Shown: positions 35,931 to 47,843 of the stretch, in pieces
How positions within the stretch are numbered: position 1 is the first letter of the stretch
How the letters are laid out: every line of letters starts with the position of its first letter
NCBI RefSeq assembly: GCF_018399035.1
Contig: NZ_CP073760.1
Location: 1,798,001 to 1,862,000 of the forward strand
Length of the DNA stretch: 64,000 nt
Direction of reading: 5' to 3'
Source: Thiocapsa sp.
Lineage (GTDB): Bacteria; Pseudomonadota; Gammaproteobacteria; Chromatiales; Chromatiaceae
Translations under genes and position numbers: made by a program
The notes under the pieces: model-generated
Database searches by the model: none
What the model was told of the DNA's origin: nothing
The model's input: the letters and a program-made list of their open reading frames with translations, nothing else

Positions 35931-35938
35931 TTGTTTTA

Positions 35939-36017
<79 letters not shown>

Positions 36018-36054
36018 ATAAGACGGGCAATAGTAGGTTGAAGCCCTTCTAGTG

Positions 36055-36429
36055 TCAACGTCGCAGCAGCTGAAGGACGTCTTCGAGCTCTGCACGCATC
36101 TGGCGCAGGATCTGGTGGGTCTGACTCAGGTCGTTCTTGGCGCCCTCGCCGCTGAGCTGCAGGCGCGCACCGCCGATCGTGAAGCCCTGCTCGTAGAGCA
36201 GGTTGCGGATCTGGCGCACCATCAGCACGTCGTGGCGCTGATAGTAACGACGGTTGCCGCGTCGCTTGACCGGTTTGAGCTGAGGGAATTCCTGCTCCCA
36301 ATACCGCAACACGTGGGGCTTAACCCCGCAGAGCTCGCTCACCTCGCCGATGGTGAAGTATCGCTTTCCCGGGATCGGCGGAAGATCGCCGGGGCCGTTG
36401 TCCTCGCCCTTATCGGTCGGTTCCAGCAT
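36055..36429 (-). CDS. MerR-family transcriptional regulator
   Basis: The 124-residue protein has an N-terminal winged helix of the MerR type ([25 protein letters not shown], about residues 24-48) followed by a dimerisation helix (about 90-124). It has no metal-binding cysteines and no effector domain, as in the short regulator that follows ihfA in many gammaproteobacteria. Its start overlaps the end of ihfA by 20 bases, so it is part of that operon. The targets are unknown. Confidence 0.85.
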   Translation of the reverse strand: MLEPTDKGEDNGPGDLPPIPGKRYFTIGEVSELCGVKPHVLRYWEQEFPQLKPVKRRGNRRYYQRHDVLMVRQIRNLLYEQGFTIGGARLQLSGEGAKNDLSQTHQILRQMRAELEDVLQLLRR

Positions 36430-36709
36430 AGGCCTCCACTCGCTGTTTTAGCTTTTGCCCCGGACGAAAGGTCACCACGCGCCGCGCCGTGATCGGGATC
36501 TCTTCTCCCGTCTTGGGGTTACGGCCGGGACGTTCCTTCTTTTCGCGCAGATCGAAGTTGCCGAACCCGGAGAGCTTGACCTGCTCGCCGCGCTCCAACG
36601 CCGCGCGAATCTCCTCGAAGAACATCTCGACGATGTCTTTGGCCTCACGCTTGTTCAGGCCAAGCTCATCGAACAGGTGCTCGGCCATATCGGCCTTGGT
36701 CAATGCCAT
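36410..36709 (-). CDS. ihfA: Integration host factor alpha subunit
   Basis: 99 residues beginning [20 protein letters not shown], with the DNA-binding arm [18 protein letters not shown] near residues 62-79, whose Pro inserts between bases to bend DNA. It forms a heterodimer with IhfB and acts on the nucleoid, in recombination and in transcription control. It follows pheT by four bases, the standard gammaproteobacterial arrangement. Confidence 0.95.
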   Translation of the reverse strand: MALTKADMAEHLFDELGLNKREAKDIVEMFFEEIRAALERGEQVKLSGFGNFDLREKKERPGRNPKTGEEIPITARRVVTFRPGQKLKQRVEAYAGTDR

Positions 36710-36713
36710 GGGG

Positions 36714-39092
36714 TCAATCCCTCAATCTTGCGCCAAAATCCGAAGCGAGGCGGGCTAGGATCCGCCTCACGGTGTCTTCGATGACACCATCTGTAAGTGT
36801 CTGAGAAGAAGCCTGTAAAATCAATCCAAGAGCGAGACTTTTTCTGCCCGATTCAATGTTTTTGCCGGTGTAGAGGTCGAACAGGACCAAATCGCGCAGC
36901 AGCTCGGTCTCCGTGGCGCGAATCGAGTCCGCAATCGACGCATACGTGACGGCCTCGTCGACGATGATCGCGATGTCGCGGCGAATGCTCGGAAAGCGCG
37001 AGATGGACGCATGCCCGGGCAGGGCACCCGCGCTCAGGGGTGCAATGTCCAGCTCGAACAGATAGGCATCGCCCGTGATGTCGAGCTGTGCGGCCAGGCT
37101 GGGATGCAGCATTCCGAGCAGACCGATGGATCGACCCTCACATTCCACGCTCGCGGTCTGGCCTGGGTGCAGCGCCGCATGCGCGCCGGGAACGAAGCTG
37201 AAGCGCCCCGGTGCGCCGGTCAGTGCCAGCAGTGCCTCGACATCGGCCTTGAGATCGAAGAAGTCCGCCGCGCGGCTCGTCAGGCCCCACTGCTCCGGAT
37301 CCGGGCTCCCGACGATGAGGCCCGCGAGACCCTGCGTTTGGGTCAGACCGTCCGCGCCGAAGCGAAAGCGTAGACCGGACTCGAAGATCCGCACCCGCTC
37401 CTGTTGCCGGGCCTGGTTGTAGCGCGCGGTTTGGATCAAGCCGGGCCAGAGGCTCGTGCGCATGGTGGAGAGCTCGGCGCTCAGCGGATTCGCCAGGCGC
37501 AGCACCTCTTGATCGGGATCGACCAACGCCTGCATCTCGGGGCTGACGAAGCTGTAGGTGATGACCTCGTGGAAGCCGCGGTCGACCAGTGCCAGACGGG
37601 CGCGATCCAGGTCGAATTCCGCTTCCGGGGTCGATCGCGTGACCGATGCCGAGCTCGCGTGACTCACCGGGATTCGATCGTAACCGTAGATGCGACCGAT
37701 ATCGGCGATCAGGTCGACCTCTTGAACCAGGTCGAAGCGGGCACTCGGCGGCGTGACCAGCCATCCCTCGGCGGTCGGCTCGGTGTGCATGCCCAGACGC
37801 TTCAGGATGTCGAGGATGGTCTCCTCGGGCAGCGCGAGTCCGAGCACTTGAGCGACGCGCGCGGGGCGCAGCCTCAACGCCAGAGGCTTGGGTAGATCGG
37901 TCTCCGAGATCGCCTGGACCACCGGACCCGGCTCGCCCCCGACGATCGCGGTCAAGAGTCGGGTCGCACGCTCGATCGCGCGGATCTGGAGTTGGGGGTC
38001 GACACCGCGCTCGAATCGATGCGACGAATCCGTGTGCAGGCCGTAAGAACGCGCCTTGCCGCTGACGGCAAGCGGCGCGAAGAAGGCGCTTTCGAGCAGC
38101 ACCTCGCGGGTCTCGGGACCGACGGCAGTCTCAGAACCACCCATGATCCCGGCCAACGCAACGGCGCGTCCGGCATCGGCAATCACCAGGGTGTCCGCAC
38201 GCAAGGTTGCGTCCTCGCCGTTGAGCAGGGCGATACGCTCGCCCTCCACCGCCATGCGCACGCGGATCTCGCCGTCGAGCTTGGCGAGATCGAACCCGTG
38301 CATCGGCTGGCCCAGCTCGAGCAGGACATAGTTGGTCACGTCGACCACCGGGCTGATGGCGCGGATCCCGCCGCGGCGCAGGCGCTCCTGCATCCACCAA
38401 GGCGTGGTCGCACTCGGATCGATAGTGCGGATCACGCGGCACACATAGCGCGGGCAGGCGGCAGGCGCCTGGAGCTGTACCGGCAGGGACTGGTCGTGCA
38501 GGGGCGCGACCGGCTGGATCGCGGGCGTCGCGAGCGGCGCACGGTTGATCACGGCGACCTCCCGTGCGAGTCCCGCGATGCTGAGACAATCGCCGCGGTC
38601 CGGGGTCAGATCGACCTCGATGCAGTGGTCGTCGAGCGCCATCCAGGCACGGATGTCTTCGCCCACAGGTGCATCCGCCGGCAACGGCAGGATGCCCTCG
38701 GAGGACTCGGCAAGACCCAACTCTTTGGCCGAGCAGATCATGCCGAAGGACTCCACGCCTCGCAGCTTGGCCTTCTTGATCTTGAAGTCGCCGGGCAGCA
38801 CGGCGCCGACCGTCGCGACCGGGACCTTCATGCCCTCGGTGACGTTGGCGGCCCCGCAGATGATCTGGAGAAGCGTGTCCTCGCCGAGATCGACCCGACA
38901 GATCCGCAGCTTTTCGGCATCCGGATGGGGTGCGACGGACTGCACCCAGCCGATCCGCACACCGCTGAAGGCCGGGGCCGCAGGCTCGACCGCGTCGACC
39001 TCGAGACCCGCCATGCTGAGCTGGTCGGCCAATTGCCGGGTGTCGACCGGTGGGTTCACCCACTCCCGCAACCACGCCTCGCTGAATCGCAT
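36714..39092 (-). CDS. pheT: Phenylalanyl-tRNA synthetase beta chain
   Basis: 792 residues, the usual length. An EMAP-like tRNA-binding domain lies at about 40-150, the B3/4 editing domain in about 210-400, the B5 domain in about 400-475, and the C-terminal FDX-ACB anticodon-binding domain from about 695. With PheS it charges tRNA-Phe and removes mischarged Tyr. It lies in the thrS-ihfA operon. About 200 bases that hold a REP-like hairpin separate it from pheS. Confidence 0.95.
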   Translation of the reverse strand: MRFSEAWLREWVNPPVDTRQLADQLSMAGLEVDAVEPAAPAFSGVRIGWVQSVAPHPDAEKLRICRVDLGEDTLLQIICGAANVTEGMKVPVATVGAVLPGDFKIKKAKLRGVESFGMICSAKELGLAESSEGILPLPADAPVGEDIRAWMALDDHCIEVDLTPDRGDCLSIAGLAREVAVINRAPLATPAIQPVAPLHDQSLPVQLQAPAACPRYVCRVIRTIDPSATTPWWMQERLRRGGIRAISPVVDVTNYVLLELGQPMHGFDLAKLDGEIRVRMAVEGERIALLNGEDATLRADTLVIADAGRAVALAGIMGGSETAVGPETREVLLESAFFAPLAVSGKARSYGLHTDSSHRFERGVDPQLQIRAIERATRLLTAIVGGEPGPVVQAISETDLPKPLALRLRPARVAQVLGLALPEETILDILKRLGMHTEPTAEGWLVTPPSARFDLVQEVDLIADIGRIYGYDRIPVSHASSASVTRSTPEAEFDLDRARLALVDRGFHEVITYSFVSPEMQALVDPDQEVLRLANPLSAELSTMRTSLWPGLIQTARYNQARQQERVRIFESGLRFRFGADGLTQTQGLAGLIVGSPDPEQWGLTSRAADFFDLKADVEALLALTGAPGRFSFVPGAHAALHPGQTASVECEGRSIGLLGMLHPSLAAQLDITGDAYLFELDIAPLSAGALPGHASISRFPSIRRDIAIIVDEAVTYASIADSIRATETELLRDLVLFDLYTGKNIESGRKSLALGLILQASSQTLTDGVIEDTVRRILARLASDFGARLRD

Positions 39093-39139
39093 CTGCTGCT
39101 GCCCTGTGTTCTCTAGTAGTTAGTGGTTAGTGGCTAGCC

Positions 39140-39222
39140 GTAGGTTGGGCAAAGCGCAGCATGCCCCACCCGCGCCGTCATCGCAGGGATCAGTTGGGCA
39201 CGCTGCGCTTTGCCCAACCTAC
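39140..39222. repeat. REP-like inverted repeat between pheS and pheT
   Basis: GTAGGTTGGGCAAAGCGCAGC (39140-39160, 21 bases given by position) is perfectly complementary to 39202-39222. The loop is about 41 bases. It resembles the other short hairpins in this window that carry GGGTAGAGCG-like arms. It lies within an operon, so it may stabilise or thin the mRNA between two subunits. Confidence 0.75.
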
Positions 39223-39295
39223 AGGTTCATGTTGGTTTTGAATCGTTCCTTAGTGGCTAAAACGACTATGGATTGAAAGAGGTTGACGCCGAATC

Positions 39296-40800
<1,505 letters not shown>

Positions 40801-40844
40801 TCTTTGACTCCTGGGATTCGTTCAAGCGCAGTGCGATCAGTTGA

Positions 40845-41042
40845 TCAGCAGTAGGGGATCATCCGCAGCGCGGCCCGCACGTCCGACTTATGAAGACGCT
40901 TCGGCGCACGCAGTTGGCGCTTCCGCTTGGTGCTCTTCTTGGTCAGGATATGACGCCGATGAGATGAGTTGCACTTGACCGAACCGGAGGCAGTGCGCTT
41001 GAAGCGCTTCGCCGCCCCGCGATTTGTTTTCAGCTTGGGCAT
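40845..41042 (-). CDS. rpmI: Ribosomal protein L35
   Basis: 65 residues, [20 protein letters not shown], highly basic, with the family's typical length and [15 protein letters not shown] core. Part of the large ribosomal subunit. It sits between infC and rplT in the conserved order. Confidence 0.97.
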   Translation of the reverse strand: MPKLKTNRGAAKRFKRTASGSVKCNSSHRRHILTKKSTKRKRQLRAPKRLHKSDVRAALRMIPYC

Positions 41043-41190
41043 GGGTTTTTGACTCCGCGATTTGCCGAATGATTATATTGCGACGCCTGTCGAGCCGAGG
41101 TTTTTTCAAGACGGCATCGGCCGTATCGACCGATGCCGTCTCCCCGAGACACTCAGTGTGATTCGCCCGTTGGCTCGACGATGCGCGTCG

Positions 41191-41709
41191 CTATTTCTTT
41201 TTGGGGCCCAGCACCATGACCATTTGGCGTCCTTCCATTTGGGGTTGTTGCTCCACGACGCTGAGGGCTGCAAGGTCGGTTTCGATCCGCTTCAAAAGCT
41301 CCAGACCGAGCTCACGATGCGCATGTTCGCGCCCGCGAAACCGCATAGTGACCTTGCCCTTATCCCCTTCGTTGAGGAAACGCATCAGGCTGCGTAGTTT
41401 GACCTGATAGTCTCCTTCGTCCGTTCCCGGACGAAACTTCACTTCCTTGATCTGAACCTGCTTCTGCTTTTTCTTGGCTTCGTTCTTCTTCTTCTTTTGG
41501 TCGAAGAGAAATCTGCCGAAGTCCATGAGACGACATACCGGAGGCTCCGACGTCGGAACGATCTCGACGAGATCGAGGCTCGCTTCCGTGGCCATCTCCA
41601 ATGCCTCGCGCGTATTGACGACTCCGACCTGGTTTCCGTCCGCGCCGATCAGACGTACTTCCGGTACGTTGATCTCCTTGTTGACGCGGTTTCTCTTTGG
41701 TGCAGCGAT
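41191..41709 (-). CDS. infC: Translation initiation factor IF-3, likely AUC start
   Basis: From ATC at 41709 the product has 172 residues (start, [20 protein letters not shown]), with the N-terminal domain, a lysine-rich linker ([13 protein letters not shown]) and the C-terminal domain with [11 protein letters not shown]-3 removes tRNAs from wrong start codons. A strong GGAGGA lies seven bases before the ATC, whereas the upstream GTG in the same frame has that GGAGGA inside its coding part. A non-AUG start that IF-3 itself discriminates against is the known autoregulation in enteric infC (AUU there), so the AUC start fits. Confidence 0.93.
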   Translation of the reverse strand: MAAPKRNRVNKEINVPEVRLIGADGNQVGVVNTREALEMATEASLDLVEIVPTSEPPVCRLMDFGRFLFDQKKKKNEAKKKQKQVQIKEVKFRPGTDEGDYQVKLRSLMRFLNEGDKGKVTMRFRGREHAHRELGLELLKRIETDLAALSVVEQQPQMEGRQMVMVLGPKKK

Positions 41710-41781
41710 AGCAGGTTCCTCCAAAAGCACTGATAGACACGACGCGCACGACGCGCTCGCGGCCCTTGATCGGGCCGGGCG

Positions 41782-43701
41782 TCAGTGGGTCCGGTTCGCG
41801 ATCTCTTCGCTCAGACGGTCGATAAAGGCATCGAGCTGAAGGATTCCGAGGTCCTGGCCCGCACGGTCGCGGACGGCAACGGAGCGGGATTCGACCTCCC
41901 GATCACCGACGACGAGCAGGTAAGGTACTCGTTGCAGGGTGTGCTCGCGGATTTTAAAGCCGATCTTCTCGTTTCTCAAGTCCGTCTCGGCCCGGAAGCC
42001 CTTCCCGCGCAAGGTCTTAGAGACCTCCTTGACGTACTCCGCCTGCCGATCCGTGATATTCATCACGATCGCTTGGGTCGGCGACAACCAAACCGGCAAT
42101 TGACCCGCATAGTGTTCGAGCAAAATACCGATAAACCGCTCCACCGAGCCCAGGATGGCGCGGTGGATCATCACCGGCACCTGCTTGCTGTTGTCCTCGG
42201 CGATGTAGTGCGCACCCAAGCGTCCGGGCATCGAGAAGTCCACCTGGATGGTGCCGCACTGCCAGGCGCGACCGATGCTGTCGTGCAGGGTGAATTCGAT
42301 CTTGGGGCCATAAAAAGCACCCTCGCCCGGCTGCACCTTGAACGCGAGACCTTTGGCCTTGAGCGCCTGGTCGAGCGCCGCCTCGGCCTTGTCCCAGAGC
42401 GCGTCGTTGCCGACGCGTTTGTCCGGCCGCAGCGAGAGGGCGAGATCGATCTCGGTGAAGCCGAAGTCGCGATAGGTCTCGAACACCATATCGATCAGGG
42501 TCGCGACCTCGTCCTGAAGCTGCTCCTCGGTGCAGAAGACATGCGCGTCGTCTTGGGTGAAGCGGCGCGCCCGCATCAGTCCGTGCAAGGTGCCCGAAGG
42601 CTCGTTGCGATGCACCACGCCGAACTCGGCGATGCGCAGCGGCAGATCCCGATGGCTCTTGAGCCCCTGGTTGAAGAGCTGGATATGCCCGGGACAATTC
42701 ATCGGCTTGATCGCATAGTCGCGATCGTCCAGATGGGTCGTGAACATACCGCCGGCGAACTTATCCCAGTGCCCGGAGCGCTCCCAGAGCGAACGGTCAA
42801 GCACCTGCGGGGTCTCGACCTCCTGATAGCCGTACTCGTCGAGCTTCTCGCGCATGTAGCCTTCGGCCAGACGGTAGATCACCCGCCCCTTGGCATGCCA
42901 GAAGGCCATACCCGGCGCCTCGTCCTGGAAGTGGAAGAGATCGAGCTGCTTACCGAGCTTGCGATGGTCGCGCTTCTCGGCCTCTTCCAGGCGATGCAGA
43001 TAGGCCGCCAGCTCCTTCTTGTCGCGCCACGCGGTGCCGTAGATGCGCTGGAGCATGGGGTTCTTCGAATCGCCGCGCCAGTAGGCACCGGCCAGCTTCA
43101 TCAGCTTGAATCCGTTGCCGAGCTTGCCGGTGCTCGGCAGATGGGGTCCGCGGCAGACGTCGAACCAATCGCCCTGGCGGTAGACGGAGACCACCTCGCC
43201 CTCGGGGATGATGTCCTCGATGATCTCGACCTTGTAGTGCTCGCCGAGATCGGCGAAGACCTGCTTGGCCTGCTCGCGATCCCAAACCTCGCGAACGATC
43301 GGAAGATCCCGCTTGACGATCTCGTGCATGCGCACCTCGATCGCCTCGAGATCCTCCGGCGTGAAGGGCTCGTCGCGCGCGAAGTCGTAGTAGAAGCCGT
43401 TCTCGATCGCGGGGCCGATGGTCACCTGCGTGCCGGGATAAAGCTCCTGCACCGCTTGGGCCATCACATGCGCGGCATCGTGTCGCAGCAGCTCGAGCGC
43501 GGCCTCCTCATCCTTGGCGGTGATGATGGCTAGCGAGGCATCTTGTTGGAGCATGAAGGAGGTATCGACCAGGACGCCGTCGACGCGACCGGCAAGCGCG
43601 GCCTTTGCCAGGCCGGCTCCGATGGAGGCGGCGACGTCCCGAACGGAAACATGGGCATCGAACTGACGCTTGGAACCATCCGGCAGGGTCACGACGGGCA
43701 T
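41782..43701 (-). CDS. thrS: Threonyl-tRNA synthetase
   Basis: 639 residues, standard length. Order: TGS domain (1 to about 62), SAD editing domain (about 65-220), class II catalytic core with the zinc-binding NCPGH near 334 and motif 2 [13 protein letters not shown], and the C-terminal anticodon-binding domain. It charges tRNA-Thr and removes Ser. It opens the operon and starts about 50 bases after a terminator-like hairpin that follows tRNA-Val; in E. coli ThrS represses its own translation through a leader structure. Confidence 0.96.
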   Translation of the reverse strand: MPVVTLPDGSKRQFDAHVSVRDVAASIGAGLAKAALAGRVDGVLVDTSFMLQQDASLAIITAKDEEAALELLRHDAAHVMAQAVQELYPGTQVTIGPAIENGFYYDFARDEPFTPEDLEAIEVRMHEIVKRDLPIVREVWDREQAKQVFADLGEHYKVEIIEDIIPEGEVVSVYRQGDWFDVCRGPHLPSTGKLGNGFKLMKLAGAYWRGDSKNPMLQRIYGTAWRDKKELAAYLHRLEEAEKRDHRKLGKQLDLFHFQDEAPGMAFWHAKGRVIYRLAEGYMREKLDEYGYQEVETPQVLDRSLWERSGHWDKFAGGMFTTHLDDRDYAIKPMNCPGHIQLFNQGLKSHRDLPLRIAEFGVVHRNEPSGTLHGLMRARRFTQDDAHVFCTEEQLQDEVATLIDMVFETYRDFGFTEIDLALSLRPDKRVGNDALWDKAEAALDQALKAKGLAFKVQPGEGAFYGPKIEFTLHDSIGRAWQCGTIQVDFSMPGRLGAHYIAEDNSKQVPVMIHRAILGSVERFIGILLEHYAGQLPVWLSPTQAIVMNITDRQAEYVKEVSKTLRGKGFRAETDLRNEKIGFKIREHTLQRVPYLLVVGDREVESRSVAVRDRAGQDLGILQLDAFIDRLSEEIANRTH

Positions 43702-43750
43702 AACGGAACCTTCAAGGTGCTCAGTGGTGATCGATACGAGGGATCACATG

Positions 43751-43818
43751 AAAAAACCGCCAGTTCCAGCACGGTGCCGCTCGACAGATGTCGAGCGACC
43801 AACGGCCGGAGCTGGCGG
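43751..43818 (-). terminator. Branched terminator between tRNA-Val and thrS
   Basis: On the minus strand CCGCCAGCTCC pairs with GGAACTGGCGG, followed by TTTTTT. Inside sits a second perfect stem GCTCGAC/GTCGAGC with an ATCT loop. It begins eight bases past the CCA of tRNA-Val. It may end the tRNA transcript, or act as a leader of thrS. Confidence 0.8.
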
Positions 43819-43826
43819 CTGATGTT

Positions 43827-43903
43827 TGGTAGGCGCGATTGGACTCGAACCAACGACCCCCACCATGTCAAGGTGGTGCTCTAACCAACTGAGCTACGCG
43901 CCT
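43827..43903 (-). tRNA. tRNA-Val (anticodon GAC)
   Basis: The minus strand gives a complete cloverleaf: acceptor AGGCGCG/CGCGCCT, D arm AGCTCAGTTGGTTAGAGC, anticodon stem CCACC/GGTGG with GAC in the loop, T arm GGTTCGAGTCC and an encoded CCA. It reads GUC and GUU codons. Confidence 0.95.
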
Positions 43904-44095
43904 GTCGTTGCGAGCCCGGAATATTACAGTCCCTTAAGATCTTTGCCAAGTGCTTTTTGATCGCGGCGCTTCCAGCCCGAGGCGCGATCGAGTGGCTGGA
44001 TCGGAGGATCGGAACCATCTTAAGGAGCAACGACGCCATGCGGAGCGCTTGCCGAGGCTGAACCCGTGTCGGAAACGGGCCGTCCGAGCAGGGAA

Positions 44096-44122
44096 GATGG
44101 GTTTCGCTGCGCTCTGCCCATC
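44096..44122. repeat. REP-like hairpin
   Basis: GATGGG (44096-44101) pairs with CCCATC (44117-44122) around TTTCGCTGCGCTCTG, itself partly self-complementary. It resembles the hairpins at 46743 and 39140. It lies in the promoter-side gap before the fumarase gene. Confidence 0.6.
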
Positions 44123-44201
44123 CGACGTCCACGTCTTCCCGAGCCGGCCGCGAGTGGCTTGTTATACTGCGTGGATGTCCGGAACGAGGCGCAGCAGACC
44201 C

Positions 44202-45725
44202 ATGACCATCATCCGCGAAACCGACTTTGTCCAAAGCATCGCCGACGCGCTGCAATTCATCTCCTACTATCACCCACGCGACTACATCCAAGCCCTGACT
44301 GCGGCTTACGAGATCGAGGAATCGCCGGCCGCGAAGGATGCGATGGCCCAGATTCTGGTCAATTCCCGGATGTGTGCGGAGGGTCACCGCCCGATCTGTC
44401 AGGACACCGGCATGGTGGTGGTCTTTCTCAAGATCGGCATGGAGGTGCGCTGGGACGCGGTCATGGGGATTCAGGCGATGGTCGACGCGGGCGTACGCCG
44501 GGCTTACAGCCATCCCGACAATGTGCTGCGCGCATCCATGGTCTCGCCCCCCATCGGTGAGCGCAGGAACACGGGGGACAACACGCCGGCCGTCGTGCAC
44601 GTCGAGCTGGTGCCCGGCGATCGGGTCGAGGTGCGTCTGGCGGCCAAGGGCGGCGGCTCCGAGAACAAGGCGAAGTTCGCGGTCTTGAACCCGAGCGAAA
44701 GCCTGGTCGACTGGGTGCTCAAGACGGTTCCGACCATGGGTGCCGGCTGGTGCCCGCCCGGGATGCTCGGGATCGGGATCGGCGGTTCCGCCGAAAAGGC
44801 GATGCTGCTCGCGAAGGAGTCGCTGATGGAGCACATCGACATCCACGAGATCAAGGCGCGCGGGCCTGCGAACCCCATCGAAGCACTGCGCCTGGAGCTG
44901 CACGAGAAGGTCAACGGGCTCGGCATCGGCGCACAGGGTCTCGGCGGGCTCACCACGGTGCTGGATGTGAAGATCCTGACCTATCCGACCCATGCCGCCT
45001 CGCTCCCGGTCGCCATGATCCCGAACTGCGCGGCGACGCGACATCTGGAATTCACGCTCGACGGCTCCGGTCCGGTTGCGCTCGTTCCGCCGAGCCTGGA
45101 CGATTGGCCTCCGATCATCTGGGACGCGGCCGCCGGGGCGCGTCGCGTCCATCTCGACGGCCTGACCCGCGAGGAGATCGCAACCTGGCAACCGGGCGAG
45201 CGTCTCCTGCTCTCGGGCAAACTGCTGACCGGTCGGGACGCCGCACACAAACGCATCGCCGATCTCCTGGACCGGGGCGAGCGCCTGCCCGAGGGTGTGG
45301 ATCTCACCAACCGTTTCATCTACTACGTCGGCCCCGTCGACCCGGTGCGCGACGAGGTCGTGGGTCCGGCCGGGCCGACCACGGCCACACGGATGGACAA
45401 GTTCACCGACCAACTGCTCGAGCGTACCGGACTGATCGGGATGATCGGCAAGGCCGAGCGCGGTCCCGCGGCGATCGACGCCATCAAGAAGCACGGCGCC
45501 GTCTATCTGATGGCCGTCGGCGGCGCGGCCTTCTTGGTCGCCAAAGCGATCAAGTCGTCTCGACTGATCGCCTTCGAGGAACTGGAAATGGAGGCGATCC
45601 GCGAATTCGAGGTCGAAGACATGCCGGTCACCGTGGCCGTCGACAGCCGCGGAGAATCCGTTCATCAAACAGGGCCGGCCAAGTGGCGCAGCACGATCGG
45701 CCTGATTCCAGTGGAGGTGATCTAG
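44202..45725 (+). CDS. Class I (iron-sulfur) fumarate hydratase
   Basis: From the ATG at 44202 (MTIIRETDFVQSI; an ATG nine codons earlier is possible) the 507-residue protein has the three cluster cysteines in ICQDTG (C66), GWCPPG and PNCAATR, which hold the [4Fe-4S] cluster. It interconverts fumarate and malate in the TCA cycle and in reductive carboxylate metabolism; it is oxygen-sensitive. Fused alpha and beta regions are both present. A TATACT box lies about 35 bases upstream. It overlaps the reductase gene that follows by one base, so the two are co-translated. Confidence 0.92.
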   Translation: MTIIRETDFVQSIADALQFISYYHPRDYIQALTAAYEIEESPAAKDAMAQILVNSRMCAEGHRPICQDTGMVVVFLKIGMEVRWDAVMGIQAMVDAGVRRAYSHPDNVLRASMVSPPIGERRNTGDNTPAVVHVELVPGDRVEVRLAAKGGGSENKAKFAVLNPSESLVDWVLKTVPTMGAGWCPPGMLGIGIGGSAEKAMLLAKESLMEHIDIHEIKARGPANPIEALRLELHEKVNGLGIGAQGLGGLTTVLDVKILTYPTHAASLPVAMIPNCAATRHLEFTLDGSGPVALVPPSLDDWPPIIWDAAAGARRVHLDGLTREEIATWQPGERLLLSGKLLTGRDAAHKRIADLLDRGERLPEGVDLTNRFIYYVGPVDPVRDEVVGPAGPTTATRMDKFTDQLLERTGLIGMIGKAERGPAAIDAIKKHGAVYLMAVGGAAFLVAKAIKSSRLIAFEELEMEAIREFEVEDMPVTVAVDSRGESVHQTGPAKWRSTIGLIPVEVI

Positions 45726-46735
45726 TGGAAACCTATCGCGCATTCCGGATCCATCAGGACGAACAGGGCCACCGCGCCGGTCTTGAGTCACTTCCGAAAC
45801 AGGCGCCCGAGACGGGCGAGGTCCTGGTGCGGGTCACCCATTCGAGCGTCAATTACAAAGATGCACTCGCCGGCACGGGACGCGGCAAGATCCTGCGCAC
45901 CTTCCCGCTGGTCGGCGGGGTCGATGCGGCCGGGATCGTGGAGCAATCCAATGACCCAGCCTACCGACCGGGGGATGCGGTCGTCGCGACGGGCTGGGGC
46001 CTGAGCTTCGACCACGACGGCGGCTATGCCGAGTATCTGCGCGTGCCTGCGACCTGGCTGACCCCGATTCCGGTCGGGTTGGACCCGCGCTCGACCATGA
46101 TCCTGGGTACCGCCGGATTCACCGCGGCGCTCGCGGTGCACCGCATGCAGGTCAACGGTCAGCGACCCGAGATGGGTCCGATTCTGGTGACGGGCGCAAG
46201 CGGCGGGGTCGGTTCCATGGCGATCGCGATCCTCGCCCGACTCGGTTACGAGGCGGTCGCGCTCTCGGGCAAACCGGAGCTCGAGGACTGGCTGAAGGCG
46301 ATCGGCGCTGCGCGGATCATCGGGCGCGATGCATTGGCCGAGGCAAAACGGCCGCTGGAGAAGGCCCTCTGGGGCGGTGCCATCGACAATGTCGGCGGCG
46401 ACACCCTGGCACAGATCACGCGCACCACGGTCCCGAACGGGAACATCGCCGGCATCGGGCTGGCCGGCGGCCATCTGCTCGAGACCACCGTGATGCCCTT
46501 CATCCTGCGCGGCGTGAGTCTGCTCGGCTGCAACTCGGTGGATGTCCCGCAGGCGCTGCGCACCGAGCTGTGGGGCCATCTGGCGAGCGACTGGCGCCCG
46601 GCCGACCTGGAGTTGTTGCTTGGCGACAGGGTCGATCTCGACGGCCTACCCGGCGTCTTCGAAGACATCCTCGCAGGGAAGACGCACGGGCGGATCCTGG
46701 TAGAGGTCGCGCCAACGTCACAGCGAGCAACGTAA
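45725..46735 (+). CDS. AcuI/YhdH-type quinone oxidoreductase
   Basis: The GTG at 45725 shares its first base with the stop of the fumarase gene. The 336-residue medium-chain dehydrogenase has a GroES-like N-terminus (SSVNYKDALAGTG near 40-52) and a Rossmann domain with VTGASGGVGSMA near 155-166. It has no structural zinc cysteines. The closest known group, AcuI/YhdH, reduces acrylyl-CoA with NADPH. The link to fumarase is by co-translation only; the true substrate is open. A REP-like hairpin follows the stop. Confidence 0.85.
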   Translation: METYRAFRIHQDEQGHRAGLESLPKQAPETGEVLVRVTHSSVNYKDALAGTGRGKILRTFPLVGGVDAAGIVEQSNDPAYRPGDAVVATGWGLSFDHDGGYAEYLRVPATWLTPIPVGLDPRSTMILGTAGFTAALAVHRMQVNGQRPEMGPILVTGASGGVGSMAIAILARLGYEAVALSGKPELEDWLKAIGAARIIGRDALAEAKRPLEKALWGGAIDNVGGDTLAQITRTTVPNGNIAGIGLAGGHLLETTVMPFILRGVSLLGCNSVDVPQALRTELWGHLASDWRPADLELLLGDRVDLDGLPGVFEDILAGKTHGRILVEVAPTSQRAT

Positions 46736-46742
46736 GAAACGT

Positions 46743-46773
46743 AGGATGGGTAGAGCGAAGCGAAACCCATCCT
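46743..46773. repeat. REP-like hairpin after the reductase gene
   Basis: AGGATGGGT (46743-46751) pairs perfectly with ACCCATCCT (46765-46773); the loop is AGAGCGAAGCGAA. Same type as 44096-44122 and the half copy near 6103. It may protect the 3' end of the fumarase-reductase mRNA. Confidence 0.75.
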
Positions 46774-46788
46774 CCCCGCGCCAACGCC

Positions 46789-46848
46789 CGTGCGAGGCGC
46801 AACCCACCGTCGGCGGACGTTGTGCGTCCTATCGTCAGCACCACCTAC
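46789..46848 (-). repeat. 60-bp dispersed intergenic repeat, copy b
   Basis: The reverse complement, starting GTAGGTGGTGCTGACGATAG, matches 7611-7670 over all 60 bases with few changes. It lies next to a REP-like hairpin. Confidence 0.75.
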
Positions 46849-46933
46849 GGCCTGAATGCGTGAACCGGCAATAAAAAGACACGAAGAAGGCAGAGTCGAC
46901 GGCCCGAGCACACTCGGGCCGGCCTGCGCCCGA

Positions 46934-47173
46934 TCAGGACGCCTTCTTGTAGTAGTGGTGAATCTCGTCGTCGCGATAATGGCTGTCGGTCCAGCAGCGC
47001 GGCAGCAACTCGTCCGAGATGAACATCAGCTCGGCCTTGTCGAACGTCTCCGGCTCCTGGGCCTCTTCACCATAGTGATAGCGCCCGACGATCTTCGGGT
47101 GCATCGGGTTGAACAGGTCCCGCTGACTCAGGACCTCGAGCATCTTGCCGGTAGTGCGATGTTTGAGAAACAT
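46934..47173 (-). CDS. Conserved-looking small protein, unknown function
   Basis: 79 residues (MFLKHRTTGKMLEVLSQRDL) with a compact fold-like composition: basic start, then HYGEEAQEPETFDKAELMFISDELLPRCW and a His/Tyr-rich end. GGAGGTCAAGCC just before the ATG at 47173 gives a strong ribosome site. A promoter lies about 200 bases upstream. No family recognised. A hairpin GGCCCGAG/CTCGGGCC at 46901-46920, just past the stop, may be its terminator, although the T run is distant. Confidence 0.7.
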   Translation of the reverse strand: MFLKHRTTGKMLEVLSQRDLFNPMHPKIVGRYHYGEEAQEPETFDKAELMFISDELLPRCWTDSHYRDDEIHHYYKKAS

Positions 47174-47376
47174 GGCTTGACCTCCTGCGCAAGGGATTGA
47201 TCCGTAGTCCATGCCGAGCGCGCGTGGGTTTTCGGAAAGCAGTGTGCGTCCCGCGCGCGTCGGGACAAGGCGCGCCGACGAGCCGTAGCGGCCTCTCCGG
47301 CGAGGAGGCGTAACGCCGGACCGGCGTGCGCGGGGCGTGCAATGCGGCGAAAAACCCACGTGCGCTCGGTATATTC

Positions 47377-47404
47377 AGTATGACACCGGTTCGGCCCTTG
47401 ACAA
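47377..47404 (-). promoter_or_regulatory. Sigma-70-like promoter
   Basis: On the minus strand TTGTCA (47404-47399) and CATACT (47382-47377) are spaced by 16 bases. It faces the small gene that starts at 47173 and would give a leader of about 200 bases. Confidence 0.45.
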
Positions 47405-47430
47405 GGTCCGGCAATGTCCTCCGACTCGCC

Positions 47431-47673
47431 TCAGCCGCCTTGCTCGGCCGATTGCGCCGGGGTCAAGGTCTTGATCGACAGGGCGTGCAGCTCGCCGCTT
47501 GCGATCTGCGGCTTGACGGTATCCATCACCAGGCGCTGCTTCTTGATCGGCGTCAGCCCTTCGAAGACCTCGCTGACGACGACGGCGTCGAAATGACTCC
47601 CGTCTCCGGAGACCTGGACCTCGGCGCCGGGGATGCCCTGGCGGATGAGTTGTGCAACTGCTTCGATTTCCAA
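47431..47673 (-). CDS. BolA-family protein (IbaG-like)
   Basis: Starting at TTG 47673, preceded by GGGAGC, the 80-residue protein (start, EIEAVAQLIRQGIPGAEVQV) has the BolA fold pattern with GDGSHFDAVVVSEVFEG and KKQRLVMDTVKPQIASGELHALSIKTL. It keeps the conserved His near residue 28 that helps bind iron-sulfur clusters with monothiol glutaredoxins. The end LHALSIKTLTP matches the IbaG/YrbA branch. It lies alone between the small gene and yhaN. Confidence 0.85.
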   Translation of the reverse strand: MEIEAVAQLIRQGIPGAEVQVSGDGSHFDAVVVSEVFEGLTPIKKQRLVMDTVKPQIASGELHALSIKTLTPAQSAEQGG

Positions 47674-47843
47674 CGGTAGCTCCCGATAGCCTTGATTCCT
47701 GTTGACGATCCGGCGAGCAGGCGCGGTCGCGCGCTCGCCGCCAGCCCAATGAAATGGGGCTTTCCGCGTGAGGAGCAACCACGAAAAGCCGGCCAGGTGA
47801 GCAGGGCGACGCTCCGCAGAACCCGCAAACCGGCCTGGGCACA

